A stretch of DNA of 46,671 nucleotides from Actinosynnema pretiosum (lineage in GTDB: Bacteria; Actinomycetota; Actinomycetes; Mycobacteriales; Pseudonocardiaceae): positions 1-46,671 of the forward strand of contig NZ_JAMTCF010000003.1 in the NCBI RefSeq assembly GCF_024171695.1. The letters are read 5' to 3'. Below are positions 34,842 through 43,286 of this stretch, piece after piece. Both the position numbers and the translations under genes were made by a program. Under the pieces are notes generated by a model that saw only the letters and a list, made by a program, of their open reading frames with translations, was not told the DNA's origin and made no database searches. Every line of letters starts with the position of its first letter. Within the stretch, counting starts at the first letter, position 1.

Positions 34842-34881
34842 AATCAGGGCCCGGTTCCATTCCTGGAACCGGGCCCTGATT
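34842..34881 (-). terminator. terminator of the tRNA-Arg/tRNA-Ser unit
   Basis: AATCAGGGCCCGGTTCCA pairs perfectly with TGGAACCGGGCCCTGATT around a 4-nt loop; the minus strand then reads CTTTTG. It starts 8 nt after the tRNA-Arg 3' end. Confidence 0.93.
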
Positions 34882-34888
34882 CGTGATG

Positions 34889-34961
34889 TGCGCCCGAAGG
34901 GATTCGAACCCCTAACCTTCTGATCCGTAGTCAGATGCTCTATCCGTTGAGCTACGGGCGC
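34889..34961 (-). tRNA. tRNA-Arg (anticodon ACG)
   Basis: On the minus strand GCGCCCG pairs with CGGGCGC, discriminator A, CCA not encoded. The anticodon arm TCTGA-CTACGGA-TCAGA gives ACG, which TadA converts to ICG so that CGU, CGC and CGA are read. The D-arm GCTCAACGGATAGAGC and the T-loop GGGGTTCGAATCCC are normal. Confidence 0.96.
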
Positions 34962-35002
34962 ATGTTTTTTCTTCAGTTATCACCCTATCACACCGGGTGT
35001 TG

Positions 35003-35091
35003 CGGAGGCTCCGGGATTTGAACCCGGGATGGGGGTGAACCCAAACCGCATTAGCAGTGCGGCGCCATAGACCAGACTAGGCGAAGCCTCC
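35003..35091 (-). tRNA. tRNA-Ser (anticodon GCT)
   Basis: On the minus strand GGAGGCT pairs with AGCCTCC, discriminator G. The anticodon arm CCGCA-CTGCTAA-TGCGG gives GCT, reading AGC/AGU. It has a long variable arm and the T-loop GGGTTCAAATCCC. It lies 41 nt upstream of tRNA-Arg and is probably on the same transcript. Confidence 0.95.
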
Positions 35092-35117
35092 CGAGCAGCC
35101 CCTCGGCTACGACGCAT

Positions 35118-35147
35118 AGATTACACACATCCCCGTCCGACTAGCAA
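35118..35147 (-). promoter_or_regulatory. probable promoter of the tRNA-Ser/tRNA-Arg unit
   Basis: On the minus strand TTGCTA (35142-35147) and TAATCT (35118-35123) are 18 bp apart, about 27 nt before the tRNA-Ser 5' end. Pattern match only. Confidence 0.55.
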
Positions 35148-35197
35148 AACGCCCCCCTCCCCACACGATCTTCGCTGGTCAGGGCCGCCGTGAACGG

Positions 35198-35239
35198 CAC
35201 GGGGGCGTCGACTTCCGCAGGTCGTCGGACGCCCCCGTG
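35198..35239 (-). terminator. terminator of the acetoacetate-CoA ligase gene
   Basis: CACGGGGGCGTC pairs with GACGCCCCCGTG around an 18-nt loop, 10 nt after the gene's stop on the minus strand. Confidence 0.8.
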
Positions 35240-35248
35240 ACGTTCATC

Positions 35249-37231
35249 TCAGCGAGAGATCCAGTTCAGGAACGGGAGCAGGGCGTCCCGGTTGCGCAGG
35301 GCGTCCCGGCTGACCGCGCGCTCGGGGTCGGCGCCCGCCAGGATGCGCTTCACCGGCACCTCGCACTTCTTGCCGTTCAACGTCCTCGGCACCTCCGCGA
35401 CCTCGACGAACCGGTCCGGCACGTGCCTCGGGGACAGCTGGGCGCGCAATCCCGCGCGCAGCGCCGGTTCCACCTCCGCCAGGGGCACGCCCGCGTCGAG
35501 CACCACGAAGCAGAGCAGCTCACCGTCCGGGGTGGCCGCGTCCGAGGTGTCCACGACGAGCGAGTCGGCCACCCCGTCGACCGCCTCCACCACCCGGTAG
35601 AACTCGCTCGTGCCCATCCGCACCCCGCCCCGGTTGAGCGTGGAGTCGCTGCGCCCGTAGATGACCGCGGTGCCCCTCGGGGTGATCCGGATCCAGTCCC
35701 CGTGCCGCCACACCCCCGGATAGGTCTCGAAGTACGCCTCGCGCAGCCGCGAGCCGTCCTCGTCGCCCCAGAAGAGCACCGGCATCGACGGCATGGGCCT
35801 GGTCACCACCAGCTCGCCCACCTCGTCCACCACCGGACGCCCCTGCTCGTCGTACGCGGCGACGGCGGCGCCGAGCGCCCGGCAGGACAGCTCGCCCACC
35901 CACACCGGCAGGTCCGGCGCGGCGGCGACGAAGGCGGTGCACATGTCGGTGCCGCCGGAGACCGAGGCGGTCTGCACGTCGCCCACGGCGTCCGCGACCC
36001 AGCGGAAGCCCTCGGGGGTCAGCGGGGCTCCGGTGGAGCCGACCGCGCGCAGCGCCGACAGGTCGTGGTCGTCGCGGGGGCGCAGGCCCGCCTTCAGGCA
36101 GGCCTGGAGGTACGGGGCCGAGGCGCCGAAGTAGGTGACCCGCTCCTGCTCGACCACCCGCCACAGCGCGGACAGGTCGGGGTGGCCGGGGCTGCCGTCG
36201 TAGAGCACGACGGTGGCGCCGACGAGCAGGCCGGACACCAGGTAGTTCCACATCATCCAGCCGGTGGTGGTGAACCAGGTGAACCGGTCCCCCGGCCCCA
36301 GGTCGGAGTGCAGGGCGAGCATCTTCAGGTGCTCCAGGAGGATGCCGCCGTGGCCGTGGACGATGCCCTTGGGCAGGCCGGTGGTGCCGGACGAGTAGAG
36401 CACCCACAGCGGGTGGTCGAACGGGACCGGGTCGTAGGCGGGCTCGGCGCCCGCGTGCTCGGCCAGCAGCTCGTCCCAGTCCAGGACGCCGGGGGCCGGG
36501 ACGTCGGGTTCACCGGGGCCCGCTCCGGTTCCGACGAGGACGGTGGCGACCAGGGACGGCACGGCGGCCCGCACCCGCGCCACGACCGGGCGCACGTCGT
36601 AGTCGCGCCCGCCGTACCGGTAGCCGGGCACCGCCACCAGCACCTTCGGCTCGACCTGCGCGAACCGGTCGACCACGGCGGGCGCCCCGAAGTCCGGCGA
36701 GCACGAGGACCAGGTGGCGCCCAGCGACGCGGCGGCGAGGAAGGCGATCAGCGCCTCCGGGGTGTTGGGGACCAGGCCGACGACGCGGTCGCCCACTCCC
36801 ACGCCGAGCGCTCGGAGCGCGGCGCGGGCCGCGGCGACCCGCGCGCGCAGCTCGGCGTAGGTCAGCTCGGCGCGGCGGCCGTCCTCGGCGCGCAGCACGA
36901 CCGCGACGCCCTCGTGGCGCAGGGCGTGCTCGGCGTAGTTGAGGGTGGCCCCTGGGAACCAGACCGCGCCGGGCATGGCGTCGACGGCGAGCACCCGCTC
37001 GGGGGGCGCGTGGAACCGGGTCGAGGTGAACTCGGCCAGCGCGCCCCAGAAGCCCTCCAGGTCGCTCGTGGACCACTCCCACAGGCTCGGGTAGTCCGGG
37101 AGGTCCAGGCCGCGCTCTGCGCGCAGCCAGTCGCGGAAGGCGGCCATGCGGCTCGCCGCGACCCGATCGGGGTCGGGGGTCCACAGGGGCTCCGGCGAAC
37201 CGGCGGCGGTGCCGGTCTGCGTGTCGGTCAT
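35249..37231 (-). CDS. acetoacetate-CoA ligase
   Basis: A 660-residue adenylate-forming enzyme that activates acetoacetate to acetoacetyl-CoA with ATP. The phosphate-binding loop is YSSGTTGLPKGIVHGHGG. The N-terminal SLWEWSTSDLEGFWGALAEF and MPGAVWFPGATLNYAEHAL are typical of the acetoacetate/acetyl-CoA synthetase branch. FTWFTTTGWMMWNYLVSGLL is also typical. The C-terminal lid has GRSDSTLNRGGVRMGTSEFY and the lysine of LNGKKCEVPVKRIL. Cytoplasmic. It could work with the thiolase at 20904 in recycling acetoacetate. The 244 nt upstream (37232-37475) hold no convincing gene. Confidence 0.92.
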   Translation of the reverse strand: MTDTQTGTAAGSPEPLWTPDPDRVAASRMAAFRDWLRAERGLDLPDYPSLWEWSTSDLEGFWGALAEFTSTRFHAPPERVLAVDAMPGAVWFPGATLNYAEHALRHEGVAVVLRAEDGRRAELTYAELRARVAAARAALRALGVGVGDRVVGLVPNTPEALIAFLAAASLGATWSSCSPDFGAPAVVDRFAQVEPKVLVAVPGYRYGGRDYDVRPVVARVRAAVPSLVATVLVGTGAGPGEPDVPAPGVLDWDELLAEHAGAEPAYDPVPFDHPLWVLYSSGTTGLPKGIVHGHGGILLEHLKMLALHSDLGPGDRFTWFTTTGWMMWNYLVSGLLVGATVVLYDGSPGHPDLSALWRVVEQERVTYFGASAPYLQACLKAGLRPRDDHDLSALRAVGSTGAPLTPEGFRWVADAVGDVQTASVSGGTDMCTAFVAAAPDLPVWVGELSCRALGAAVAAYDEQGRPVVDEVGELVVTRPMPSMPVLFWGDEDGSRLREAYFETYPGVWRHGDWIRITPRGTAVIYGRSDSTLNRGGVRMGTSEFYRVVEAVDGVADSLVVDTSDAATPDGELLCFVVLDAGVPLAEVEPALRAGLRAQLSPRHVPDRFVEVAEVPRTLNGKKCEVPVKRILAGADPERAVSRDALRNRDALLPFLNWISR

Positions 37232-37475
37232 GCTCCGTTCCTAGCCGATGGGGGCGGCCCGGACCATGCCCCGAGCGGCCGTCGCGGCGGAACGGCGGGT
37301 GGCGGGGTGCGGGGGCCGCACCGGGTGGGAGCGGCGCGGGTCGGCCCGGTGCGGGTGGGGGCGGCGTGGACGGGCGCTCGTCGGCCGGGGCAGCACTCGG
37401 TCGGCGCCATCGGTGGGCGCCCGAGACCAGCGCCGGGGAACAGCGCCTGAGCGCAGCGCCCGAGGACGGGCCCGC

Positions 37476-38234
37476 TCAGCGGCCCGCCGCCACCACGCCC
37501 TCCAGGGCGCTGGTGAGGCGCTGGACGTTCGCGGGCGCGAGCACCAGCCACGGCCCGTCGCGGCGGACCAGGTAGCGGCCCTCGGCGGTGTCCAGCCAGG
37601 ACACCGCGCCGCCGGTGGCGCGCAGGTAGCCCGCCCGGTTGCGGGCGATCACGGCGACCTGGCCGCCGCCCCTGCGGGAGATCACGGCGCGCAGCAGGGT
37701 GTTCGCCTCGGGCTCGCGCACCCCGACCGACCGGAGCGCCTCCAGGAAGCCCTCGGCCCCGTCCACCCGCCCGGCCTCACCGGCGGCGAGGTAGTCGGTC
37801 CAGCGGACGCTGACCGAGCGGCCGGAGCCGGTGGGGGCCGCGGGCAGGGTGGCGATGGTCGTGGTGGCGAGCGCGGTGGCGTGGAACGAGGTGAGCTGGA
37901 CCTGGCCCGCCGCGCGGGCGGCGAACGCGCCGTGCCACGCGGCGGTGGCCAGGCCGCGCCCCTGGTCGCCGCCCCTGGAGAACACGACCTCCAGGCCGAT
38001 CTCGTACTCGCCGAGCCCGCGCAGGATCTCGTGCAGCTGCTCGTCGGGCCGGTGCACGGTGCCGAGCCCGCGCCCCGCCAGCGCGCGGGACGCGGACTCG
38101 ACCAGCCCCGCGCGCTCGGCCTGGGTGTGGCCGTAGTGCCGGGTGCCGAGCGGCACCGGCAGGTCCGGCCCGTGGACCGACTGCCAGAGCAGGAAGAACT
38201 CCTGCTCGCTCAGCCGGAAGACGCGCTCGGTCAC
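37476..38234 (-). CDS. ESX secretion-associated protein EspG
   Basis: About 252 residues of the EspG family, the cytosolic chaperones that bind PE-PPE type heterodimers and keep them soluble for type VII secretion. Visible features are FRLSEQEFFLLWQSVHGPDL at the start, a strand-rich centre (GLEVVFSRGGDQGRGLATAA), and an end with RYLVRRDGPWLVLAPANVQR. The GTG at 38234 overlaps the stop of the preceding PPE-like gene by 4 nt, consistent with coupled synthesis of chaperone and client. Confidence 0.85.
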   Translation of the reverse strand: MTERVFRLSEQEFFLLWQSVHGPDLPVPLGTRHYGHTQAERAGLVESASRALAGRGLGTVHRPDEQLHEILRGLGEYEIGLEVVFSRGGDQGRGLATAAWHGAFAARAAGQVQLTSFHATALATTTIATLPAAPTGSGRSVSVRWTDYLAAGEAGRVDGAEGFLEALRSVGVREPEANTLLRAVISRRGGGQVAVIARNRAGYLRATGGAVSWLDTAEGRYLVRRDGPWLVLAPANVQRLTSALEGVVAAGR

Positions 38235-39547
38235 AGTCCGATCACCGGGGGTGCTGCCTTGCGGTCGACGCCGAAGACGTTCTCGTCGTCCTCCAGGTAG
38301 TCCGGCCGGTTGCGCGAGTCGTTGCCGCCGCCGCCCATGCCCGCCGCCATCGGGGGCGGTGCGGCCATCGGCGTGGCGCCGATCATGCCGTGCTGCGGGG
38401 TGACCGCCTTGGACGCCTGGAACTGGCTGGTCACGCCACCGGTCGAGCCGGAGGCGCCGTGACCCGCGCCGACGTTCGCGGACGAGCCGCCCGCGCCGAT
38501 CGGGGTCGCGCCGAGGGAGCTGCCGGACCCGCCGGAGGAGCCGGAGCCGGACGAGGGGACGCGACCGCGCGCGAAGACCCCGCCGCCGTAACCGCCCGCG
38601 CCGCCGCGCCCGCCTGCGATAGCAGCGGCGCGCCCGGCCGAACCGCCCTGCTGGCGCTGCCGGTCCGCGCTGCTCTGGCCCGTCGTGGCGGCCGGGTTGA
38701 CGACGGCGGAACCGCCCGCGCCCGCCGGGCCGTCGGGGGTGGCGCCGCCGGGAGCGAGCGGGACCTGGGCGCCGGGGGTCGGGGTGGCCACCGGGTTCAC
38801 CGGGGCGCTGAAGCTGGGCACGGTCAGGTCGACCGCGTAGGAGTTCTGCTGGAACATCGCCATGACCTCGGCGGCCTGGCGGTGCGTGGCGTCGGCCGCG
38901 GCGGTCGTCTCGGCGGCCGGGGCGGCGACGGTGTCCAGGCCCGCGAACGACTCGGGCGTGGTGGGCGTGCGGCGCAGCGCCGAGCCGAGCGTCGACGAGC
39001 CGGTCAGCGCGGACTCGGCGGTCGAGGTGGCCGGGAGGTCCGCGCTGCGGGCCGTCGCGGCCGGGACGAGGGCCTGGTCCGCGCCGGGCGCGACGGCGGT
39101 GGGCAGCGTCGGCGGCACGGGCGCGGGCATCTGCTCGCGCGCGGTGACGACGTGCTGGATCTCCTCGTTGATGCAGGTGGCGACGTTCTCGGCGTGGTCG
39201 CTGGTGTTCTGCGCCCACTTCATCACCGACTCCAGGCCCTCGCGGGCGCGGTCGGCGGTCTCGCCCTCCCAGGCCTGGCTGGACTGGTTGATCGCCTTGA
39301 CCAGCAGGTCGCGGACCTCGCCGAGGGACTTGCCGATGCCGCTCCAGCCGGTCTTGGCGCTGTTGGCGCTGTCCAGGTCGACGCCCGTGTGCACCATGTC
39401 GTAGAGCTGCTGGTGGGAGTAGGTCATCCAGTCGACCTTCTGCCCCAGCTCGGACGGCTCGTTGTCCCGGCCGTAGCCGTTCTTGTCGCCACCGCCCTGG
39501 TTGGCGTGGTCGCCGTTCCTCCGGTGGTCGCGCTGCTCGCCTGCCAT
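38231..39547 (-). CDS. PPE-like/WXG ESX substrate
   Basis: About 438 residues. After a charged Gly/Asn/Asp-rich start, residues 40-150 form a helical hairpin with YSHQQLYDMVHTGVDLDSAN and SSQAWEGETADRAREGLESV, the WxG-type turn seen in PPE and related ESX proteins. The remaining 290 residues are Ala/Gly/Ser/Pro-rich with low complexity and end in DYLEDDENVFGVDRKAAPPV. Probably exported by an ESX system with EspG as chaperone. The ATG at 39547 overlaps the upstream stop by one base. No secretion machinery genes are in the window. Confidence 0.8.
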   Translation of the reverse strand: MAGEQRDHRRNGDHANQGGGDKNGYGRDNEPSELGQKVDWMTYSHQQLYDMVHTGVDLDSANSAKTGWSGIGKSLGEVRDLLVKAINQSSQAWEGETADRAREGLESVMKWAQNTSDHAENVATCINEEIQHVVTAREQMPAPVPPTLPTAVAPGADQALVPAATARSADLPATSTAESALTGSSTLGSALRRTPTTPESFAGLDTVAAPAAETTAAADATHRQAAEVMAMFQQNSYAVDLTVPSFSAPVNPVATPTPGAQVPLAPGGATPDGPAGAGGSAVVNPAATTGQSSADRQRQQGGSAGRAAAIAGGRGGAGGYGGGVFARGRVPSSGSGSSGGSGSSLGATPIGAGGSSANVGAGHGASGSTGGVTSQFQASKAVTPQHGMIGATPMAAPPPMAAGMGGGGNDSRNRPDYLEDDENVFGVDRKAAPPVIGL

Positions 39548-41229
39548 CAGTGGTGCCCCCACCCGGACTTGTCGAAGTTGTCCTTGGCGTCGTCGTCCGC
39601 GTTCCTGATGTTGCGGGCCGCCTTGCGGATCGTCTCCTCCACCTCCAGCAGGATGCGCAGGAAGTCGCCGATCACGTTGACCGCGGAGGACTCGTCGCCG
39701 ACCGCGAGGTCGTGCAGGCGCTTGCTGATCGAGCGGCCGACCCAGTTGTCGCCGAAGCGCAGCTCCACGTCGAGGCTGGTGAGCGCGGTGACGTGGACGG
39801 AGCTGACCATGTCGCGGGCCTCGGTGATCAGCTTGAGCAGCTCGTCGACGGACTGGTTGTCCATCGCGAGCTTGACCTGGCCCTTGTCGACGGCGTCGAG
39901 CGCGGCGCCCGCCTTCTCCAGGTCGGCCTTGGCTGCCCCGGTGAAGCTGGCGTCGTCCTCGGCGCCCCCGGCGGCGGTGGTCGCCGCGCCTGCGGTCTGG
40001 GCGGCGGCGGTCGCGGTCGGGTCGGTCGCCGGACCGGTGGTCACCGGGTCGGCGGTCGCCGGGCCGGTGACGGGCGTGGTCGGCGCGGCGGCGGGTGCCG
40101 AGGCCGCGGTGGTCGCCGGGTCCGCAGTCTGGGGCGCGGCGGCCTGAGGCGTGGTGGTGCTCTGGGGCGCGGCGGCCGGGAGCGGGGCTGCCGGGATCGG
40201 CGCGGCTCCGGTCGTCGCGGCGGGCGCGGCCCCGAACTGGACGGGGGCGGCCACGAGGTCGGCTGCGGGATCGACCACCGGGTCAGGCAGCGGCTCGGCG
40301 ACGGGCTCGGCGGTCGTCCCCGAGGTCGGGTCGGCGGTCGTCCCGGCGGGTCCGGTGGTGGCGGGCGGGACCGAGGCGGGGCTGGTCGCCCCCGCAGCGG
40401 CGGTGGTGCCCGCCGACATGCCGCTCGGCACCGGCGCCAGGGGCGCGTCCGGGGTCTGGTGCGCGGCGTTCTGGGCCGCGGCGGGCGCGGGCGCCGGTGC
40501 GGCGGGCGCGGGCGCCGGGCTGACCGGCCCGTGCACGATCTGGCCGCCCGGCGCGCCCGCCGCCTGCGCGGACTGGGGCTGCGCGGACTGGTTCTGGGAC
40601 GCGGGCGGGACGGGGGTGGCGCTGCCCGCGGCGGTGGCGCCGCCGGGCGGGGTGCTCCCCGGCGGGGCGGTGCGCGCGCTCGCGGGCTGCGCGCCCGGCA
40701 CGACCTGGGTCGCGGCGGGCCCCTGCCCGGCGAGCGCGGCCCTGGCGTCCGCCGCGCTGATCCGGTGGGTCGCCGAGGACTCGGGCAGCACGTGCGCGAG
40801 GTCCTTGAGCGAGATCGTCTGGGTGGTCGACTGGGTGCTCGACTGGGCGGCGGCGCGGGCGGCCTCGGTCAGGTCAGCCGGACCAAGGTGCTTCGTCGCC
40901 CCATCGGGTATCACCCCTTCAGGGTGACCCGTACGGGTGATGCCGGTGAGGAGCGTCGTCGTGGCGGGCGCGACGAGCGCGGCCACGTCCAGCGCGGACA
41001 GCACCCTGGTCGCCGCGGCGCCGGGGGCCTCGGTCCCGTCCTCCTCCTCGGCCCGCGCGGGCGTGCCCGGCGGACCGCCGAGCGCCTGCGCCGCCGCGAC
41101 GTCACCGGGCCGCACGACCTGGGTCGACGCCGTGTCGGCGGGTGGCGTCGGGCCGGTCGCGGGCGCCTGCGCCCCGAGGAAGCCCGAGGGCGCGGCCTGC
41201 GTCAGCCGCACCGTGTTCCCGTCACTCAT
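39547..41229 (-). CDS. ESX-linked Ala/Pro/Thr-rich protein with repeated TxxV-D motif
   Basis: 560 residues. Residues 1-180 carry a degenerate repeat, T-x-x-[VLI]-x-x-x-D-[VLA], at T36, T74, T112, T136 and T154; T6 and T174 begin partial copies. Residues 180-430 are low-complexity Ala/Pro/Thr/Gln. The last 130 residues are a folded helical domain (DNQSVDELLKLITEARDMVS, FGDNWVGRSISKRLHDLAVG, EVEETIRKAARNIRNADDDA). It precedes the PPE-like gene directly and may be its PE-like partner. No signal peptide. ATG at 41229. Confidence 0.75.
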   Translation of the reverse strand: MSDGNTVRLTQAAPSGFLGAQAPATGPTPPADTASTQVVRPGDVAAAQALGGPPGTPARAEEEDGTEAPGAAATRVLSALDVAALVAPATTTLLTGITRTGHPEGVIPDGATKHLGPADLTEAARAAAQSSTQSTTQTISLKDLAHVLPESSATHRISAADARAALAGQGPAATQVVPGAQPASARTAPPGSTPPGGATAAGSATPVPPASQNQSAQPQSAQAAGAPGGQIVHGPVSPAPAPAAPAPAPAAAQNAAHQTPDAPLAPVPSGMSAGTTAAAGATSPASVPPATTGPAGTTADPTSGTTAEPVAEPLPDPVVDPAADLVAAPVQFGAAPAATTGAAPIPAAPLPAAAPQSTTTPQAAAPQTADPATTAASAPAAAPTTPVTGPATADPVTTGPATDPTATAAAQTAGAATTAAGGAEDDASFTGAAKADLEKAGAALDAVDKGQVKLAMDNQSVDELLKLITEARDMVSSVHVTALTSLDVELRFGDNWVGRSISKRLHDLAVGDESSAVNVIGDFLRILLEVEETIRKAARNIRNADDDAKDNFDKSGWGHH

Positions 41230-41325
41230 CCACTACCCCCTAGCACTGCGTTCTCGCCGCAACCTCGCCGCGCGTTACCAGCGCGCGCGGCAGCACGCCC
41301 TGGACGCGCCTCCTTAGATGTACCC

Positions 41326-41353
41326 GCTACCCAAGTTGGTTCCAAGGGGTAGC
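41326..41353 (-). terminator. hairpin downstream of the dienelactone-hydrolase-like gene
   Basis: GCTACCC-AAG-TTGG pairs with CCAA-GGGGTAGC around TT. It lies between that gene's stop (41361) and the ESX operon start and may terminate the upstream transcript; no U-tract is present. Confidence 0.45.
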
Positions 41354-41360
41354 GAAATGA

Positions 41361-42044
41361 CTACCGGAGATGCGAATCGAACCAGTTCAGGGCGCGCTGC
41401 CACGCGTCCGAGGCGTTCGACAGCGAGGTGTCGAAGCGGTGCTCGGAGTCGTCGTAGCGGACGACGTCCGTGGCCACGTGCGCTCCGGCGGCGGCGTCGC
41501 GGAGCTTGGCGACCTCGGCGGCGGGCACCCCGTCGTCGGAGGCGCCGTAGAGCCCCAGCCACGGGCAGGCCAGCTCGTGCGCGAGGTCGACCAGCGGGGG
41601 CAGCCCGGCGGCGAGCGGTTCGAGGACGCCACCGCCGCCGACGGTCACCGCCGCGCCGACGCTGCGGCTCGCCGCGACCGCCATCGCGACCGACCCGCCG
41701 AGGTCGAAGCCCATCACGCCCATCCGGTCGGCGCCCACCCCGCGCTGGCCGAGCCAGACGAAGGCCACGTCGGTGTCCGCCAGGACGGACTCGCCGTCCA
41801 GCCCGTCGACGGCCGTGCCCGCCTGCTCGTCGTCGAGCTCGTCGGCGGAGTACAGGTGGGGTGCGACGACCAGCCACCCCTCGGCCGCGAGGCCGCTCAC
41901 CAGACCGCGCACGGCGTCGGTGACACCGCGCGCCTCGTGCAGCACGACCAGTCCGCCGCGCACGGCGGACTCCGGCTCGGCGACGGTCATCCGCAGCTCG
42001 CGGCCGTCGGTGAGCTGGAGGGTCTCGATGCGGGTCTGCTTCAT
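41361..42044 (-). CDS. dienelactone hydrolase family protein, nucleophile replaced
   Basis: 227 residues of the alpha/beta-hydrolase dienelactone hydrolase family: [20 protein letters not shown] near residue 33, then APHLYSADE, and the nucleophile-elbow region [20 protein letters not shown]. At the position where the family has Cys or Ser (GFCxGG) the residue is Asp 114. The other triad residues appear present: Asp near 170 in [10 protein letters not shown] and His 202 in DDSEHRFD. The protein may therefore be non-hydrolytic, or use an Asp nucleophile as some other hydrolases do. Cytoplasmic; ATG at 42044. Confidence 0.82.
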   Translation of the reverse strand: MKQTRIETLQLTDGRELRMTVAEPESAVRGGLVVLHEARGVTDAVRGLVSGLAAEGWLVVAPHLYSADELDDEQAGTAVDGLDGESVLADTDVAFVWLGQRGVGADRMGVMGFDLGGSVAMAVAASRSVGAAVTVGGGGVLEPLAAGLPPLVDLAHELACPWLGLYGASDDGVPAAEVAKLRDAAAGAHVATDVVRYDDSEHRFDTSLSNASDAWQRALNWFDSHLR

Positions 42045-42165
42045 GTCCCAACCCTTCCACGCCGGGGTGAACAGCGGTCAACGTGAGGATCCGTACTCCG
42101 CGTGTGCAACATCTCGGTTTGCAGGGGATAACGTGCAGGTCGGACGAGGAACAAGGAGACGTTGG

Positions 42166-43233
42166 ATGAGCGTGCGCACCCGCCCGGACCTCTCGCTGCT
42201 GCCCCCGTACGTGCCGGGCCGGAGCGTTCCGGGGGCGATCAAGCTGGCGAGCAACGAGGTGTCCGCAGGACCGCTGCCCAGCGTGGTGCGGGCGATCGCG
42301 GAGGCGGCCACGTCGGTCAACCGCTACCCGGACAGCGGCTCGGGGGCGCTCGTGGAGCGGCTGAGCGGGAAGCTCGGGGTGCCCGAGGAGCAGATCGCGG
42401 TGGGGTGCGGCTCGGTGACGCTGTGCCAGCAGCTCGTGCAGGCGACCTGCGCCGAGGGCGACGAGGTGCTGTTCCCGTGGCGGTCGTTCGAGGCGTACCC
42501 GATCATCACGCAGGTCGTGGGCGCCACCCAGCGCCGGGTGCCGCTGACCTCGGGGCACGCGCTGGACCTGGACGCGATGGCGGAGGCGATCACACCGAGC
42601 ACGCGGCTGGTGTTCGTGTGCAACCCGAACAACCCGACCGGGACCGCCGTGCGGACCGAGGAGGTCGAGCGGTTCGTCGAGCGGGTGCCGGACGACGTGC
42701 TGGTGGTGCTGGACGAGGCGTACAAGGAGTTCGTGGACGACCCGCACGTGCCGGACGGGGTCGAGCTGGCCAAGGCGCACTGGTCGCGCGGGCGGGACAA
42801 CGTGGCGGTGCTGCGGACGTTCTCCAAGGCGTACGGGCTGGCCGGGCTGCGGGTCGGGTACGCGGTCGGGTCGCCGGAGGTGGCCGACGCGCTGCGGAAG
42901 GTGTACGTGCCGTTCGGGGTGAACGCGCTGGCGCAGGTGGCGGCGATCGCGTCGCTGGACGCCGAGCCGGAGCTGCTGGAGCGGTGCCGGGGGCTGGTCG
43001 TGGAGCGGGGGCGGGTGCGCGCGGAGCTGCTGGCGGCCGGGTACGAGGTGCCGGAGACGCAGGCGAACTTCGTGTGGCTGCCGCTGGGCGAGCGGACGGC
43101 GGCGTTCAACGAGCACTGCCTGGACCGGAAGGTCGTGGTGCGGGCGTTCGCGGGTGACGGGGCGCGGGTGACGATCGGGTCGCCGGAGGAGAACGAGGCG
43201 TTCCTGGCGGCGGCGAGGTCGTTCGAGCGCTGA
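42166..43233 (+). CDS. histidinol-phosphate/aromatic aminotransferase
   Basis: A 355-residue class I/II PLP aminotransferase of the HisC/Pat type. [20 protein letters not shown] and [16 protein letters not shown] are typical N-terminal HisC motifs. [11 protein letters not shown] and [11 protein letters not shown] bind the cofactor ring, and the PLP lysine is in [24 protein letters not shown] and [20 protein letters not shown] form the C-terminal domain. It may transaminate histidinol phosphate or aromatic keto acids; isolated copies in actinobacteria often serve phenylalanine or tyrosine formation, which would fit tyrA at 16391. ATG at 42166 after AAGGAG. Confidence 0.88.
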   Translation: MSVRTRPDLSLLPPYVPGRSVPGAIKLASNEVSAGPLPSVVRAIAEAATSVNRYPDSGSGALVERLSGKLGVPEEQIAVGCGSVTLCQQLVQATCAEGDEVLFPWRSFEAYPIITQVVGATQRRVPLTSGHALDLDAMAEAITPSTRLVFVCNPNNPTGTAVRTEEVERFVERVPDDVLVVLDEAYKEFVDDPHVPDGVELAKAHWSRGRDNVAVLRTFSKAYGLAGLRVGYAVGSPEVADALRKVYVPFGVNALAQVAAIASLDAEPELLERCRGLVVERGRVRAELLAAGYEVPETQANFVWLPLGERTAAFNEHCLDRKVVVRAFAGDGARVTIGSPEENEAFLAAARSFER

Positions 43234-43244
43234 GGCCGTGGCAC

Positions 43245-43278
43245 GGGCGGTCCCCCCTCTATGCGGCGGGGGCCGCCC
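43245..43278. terminator. bidirectional terminator
   Basis: GGGCGGTCCCCC (43245-43256) pairs with GGGGGCCGCCC (43268-43278), with one bulged T, between the convergent aminotransferase and TauE/SafE genes. Confidence 0.8.
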
Positions 43279-43286
43279 AGCGCCGG

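Noticed and set aside
37232..37475. A gene between the acetoacetate-CoA ligase and EspG genes
   Set aside because: Frames here are Gly/Arg/Pro low-complexity in every reading and show no start signal; treated as GC-rich intergenic sequence.
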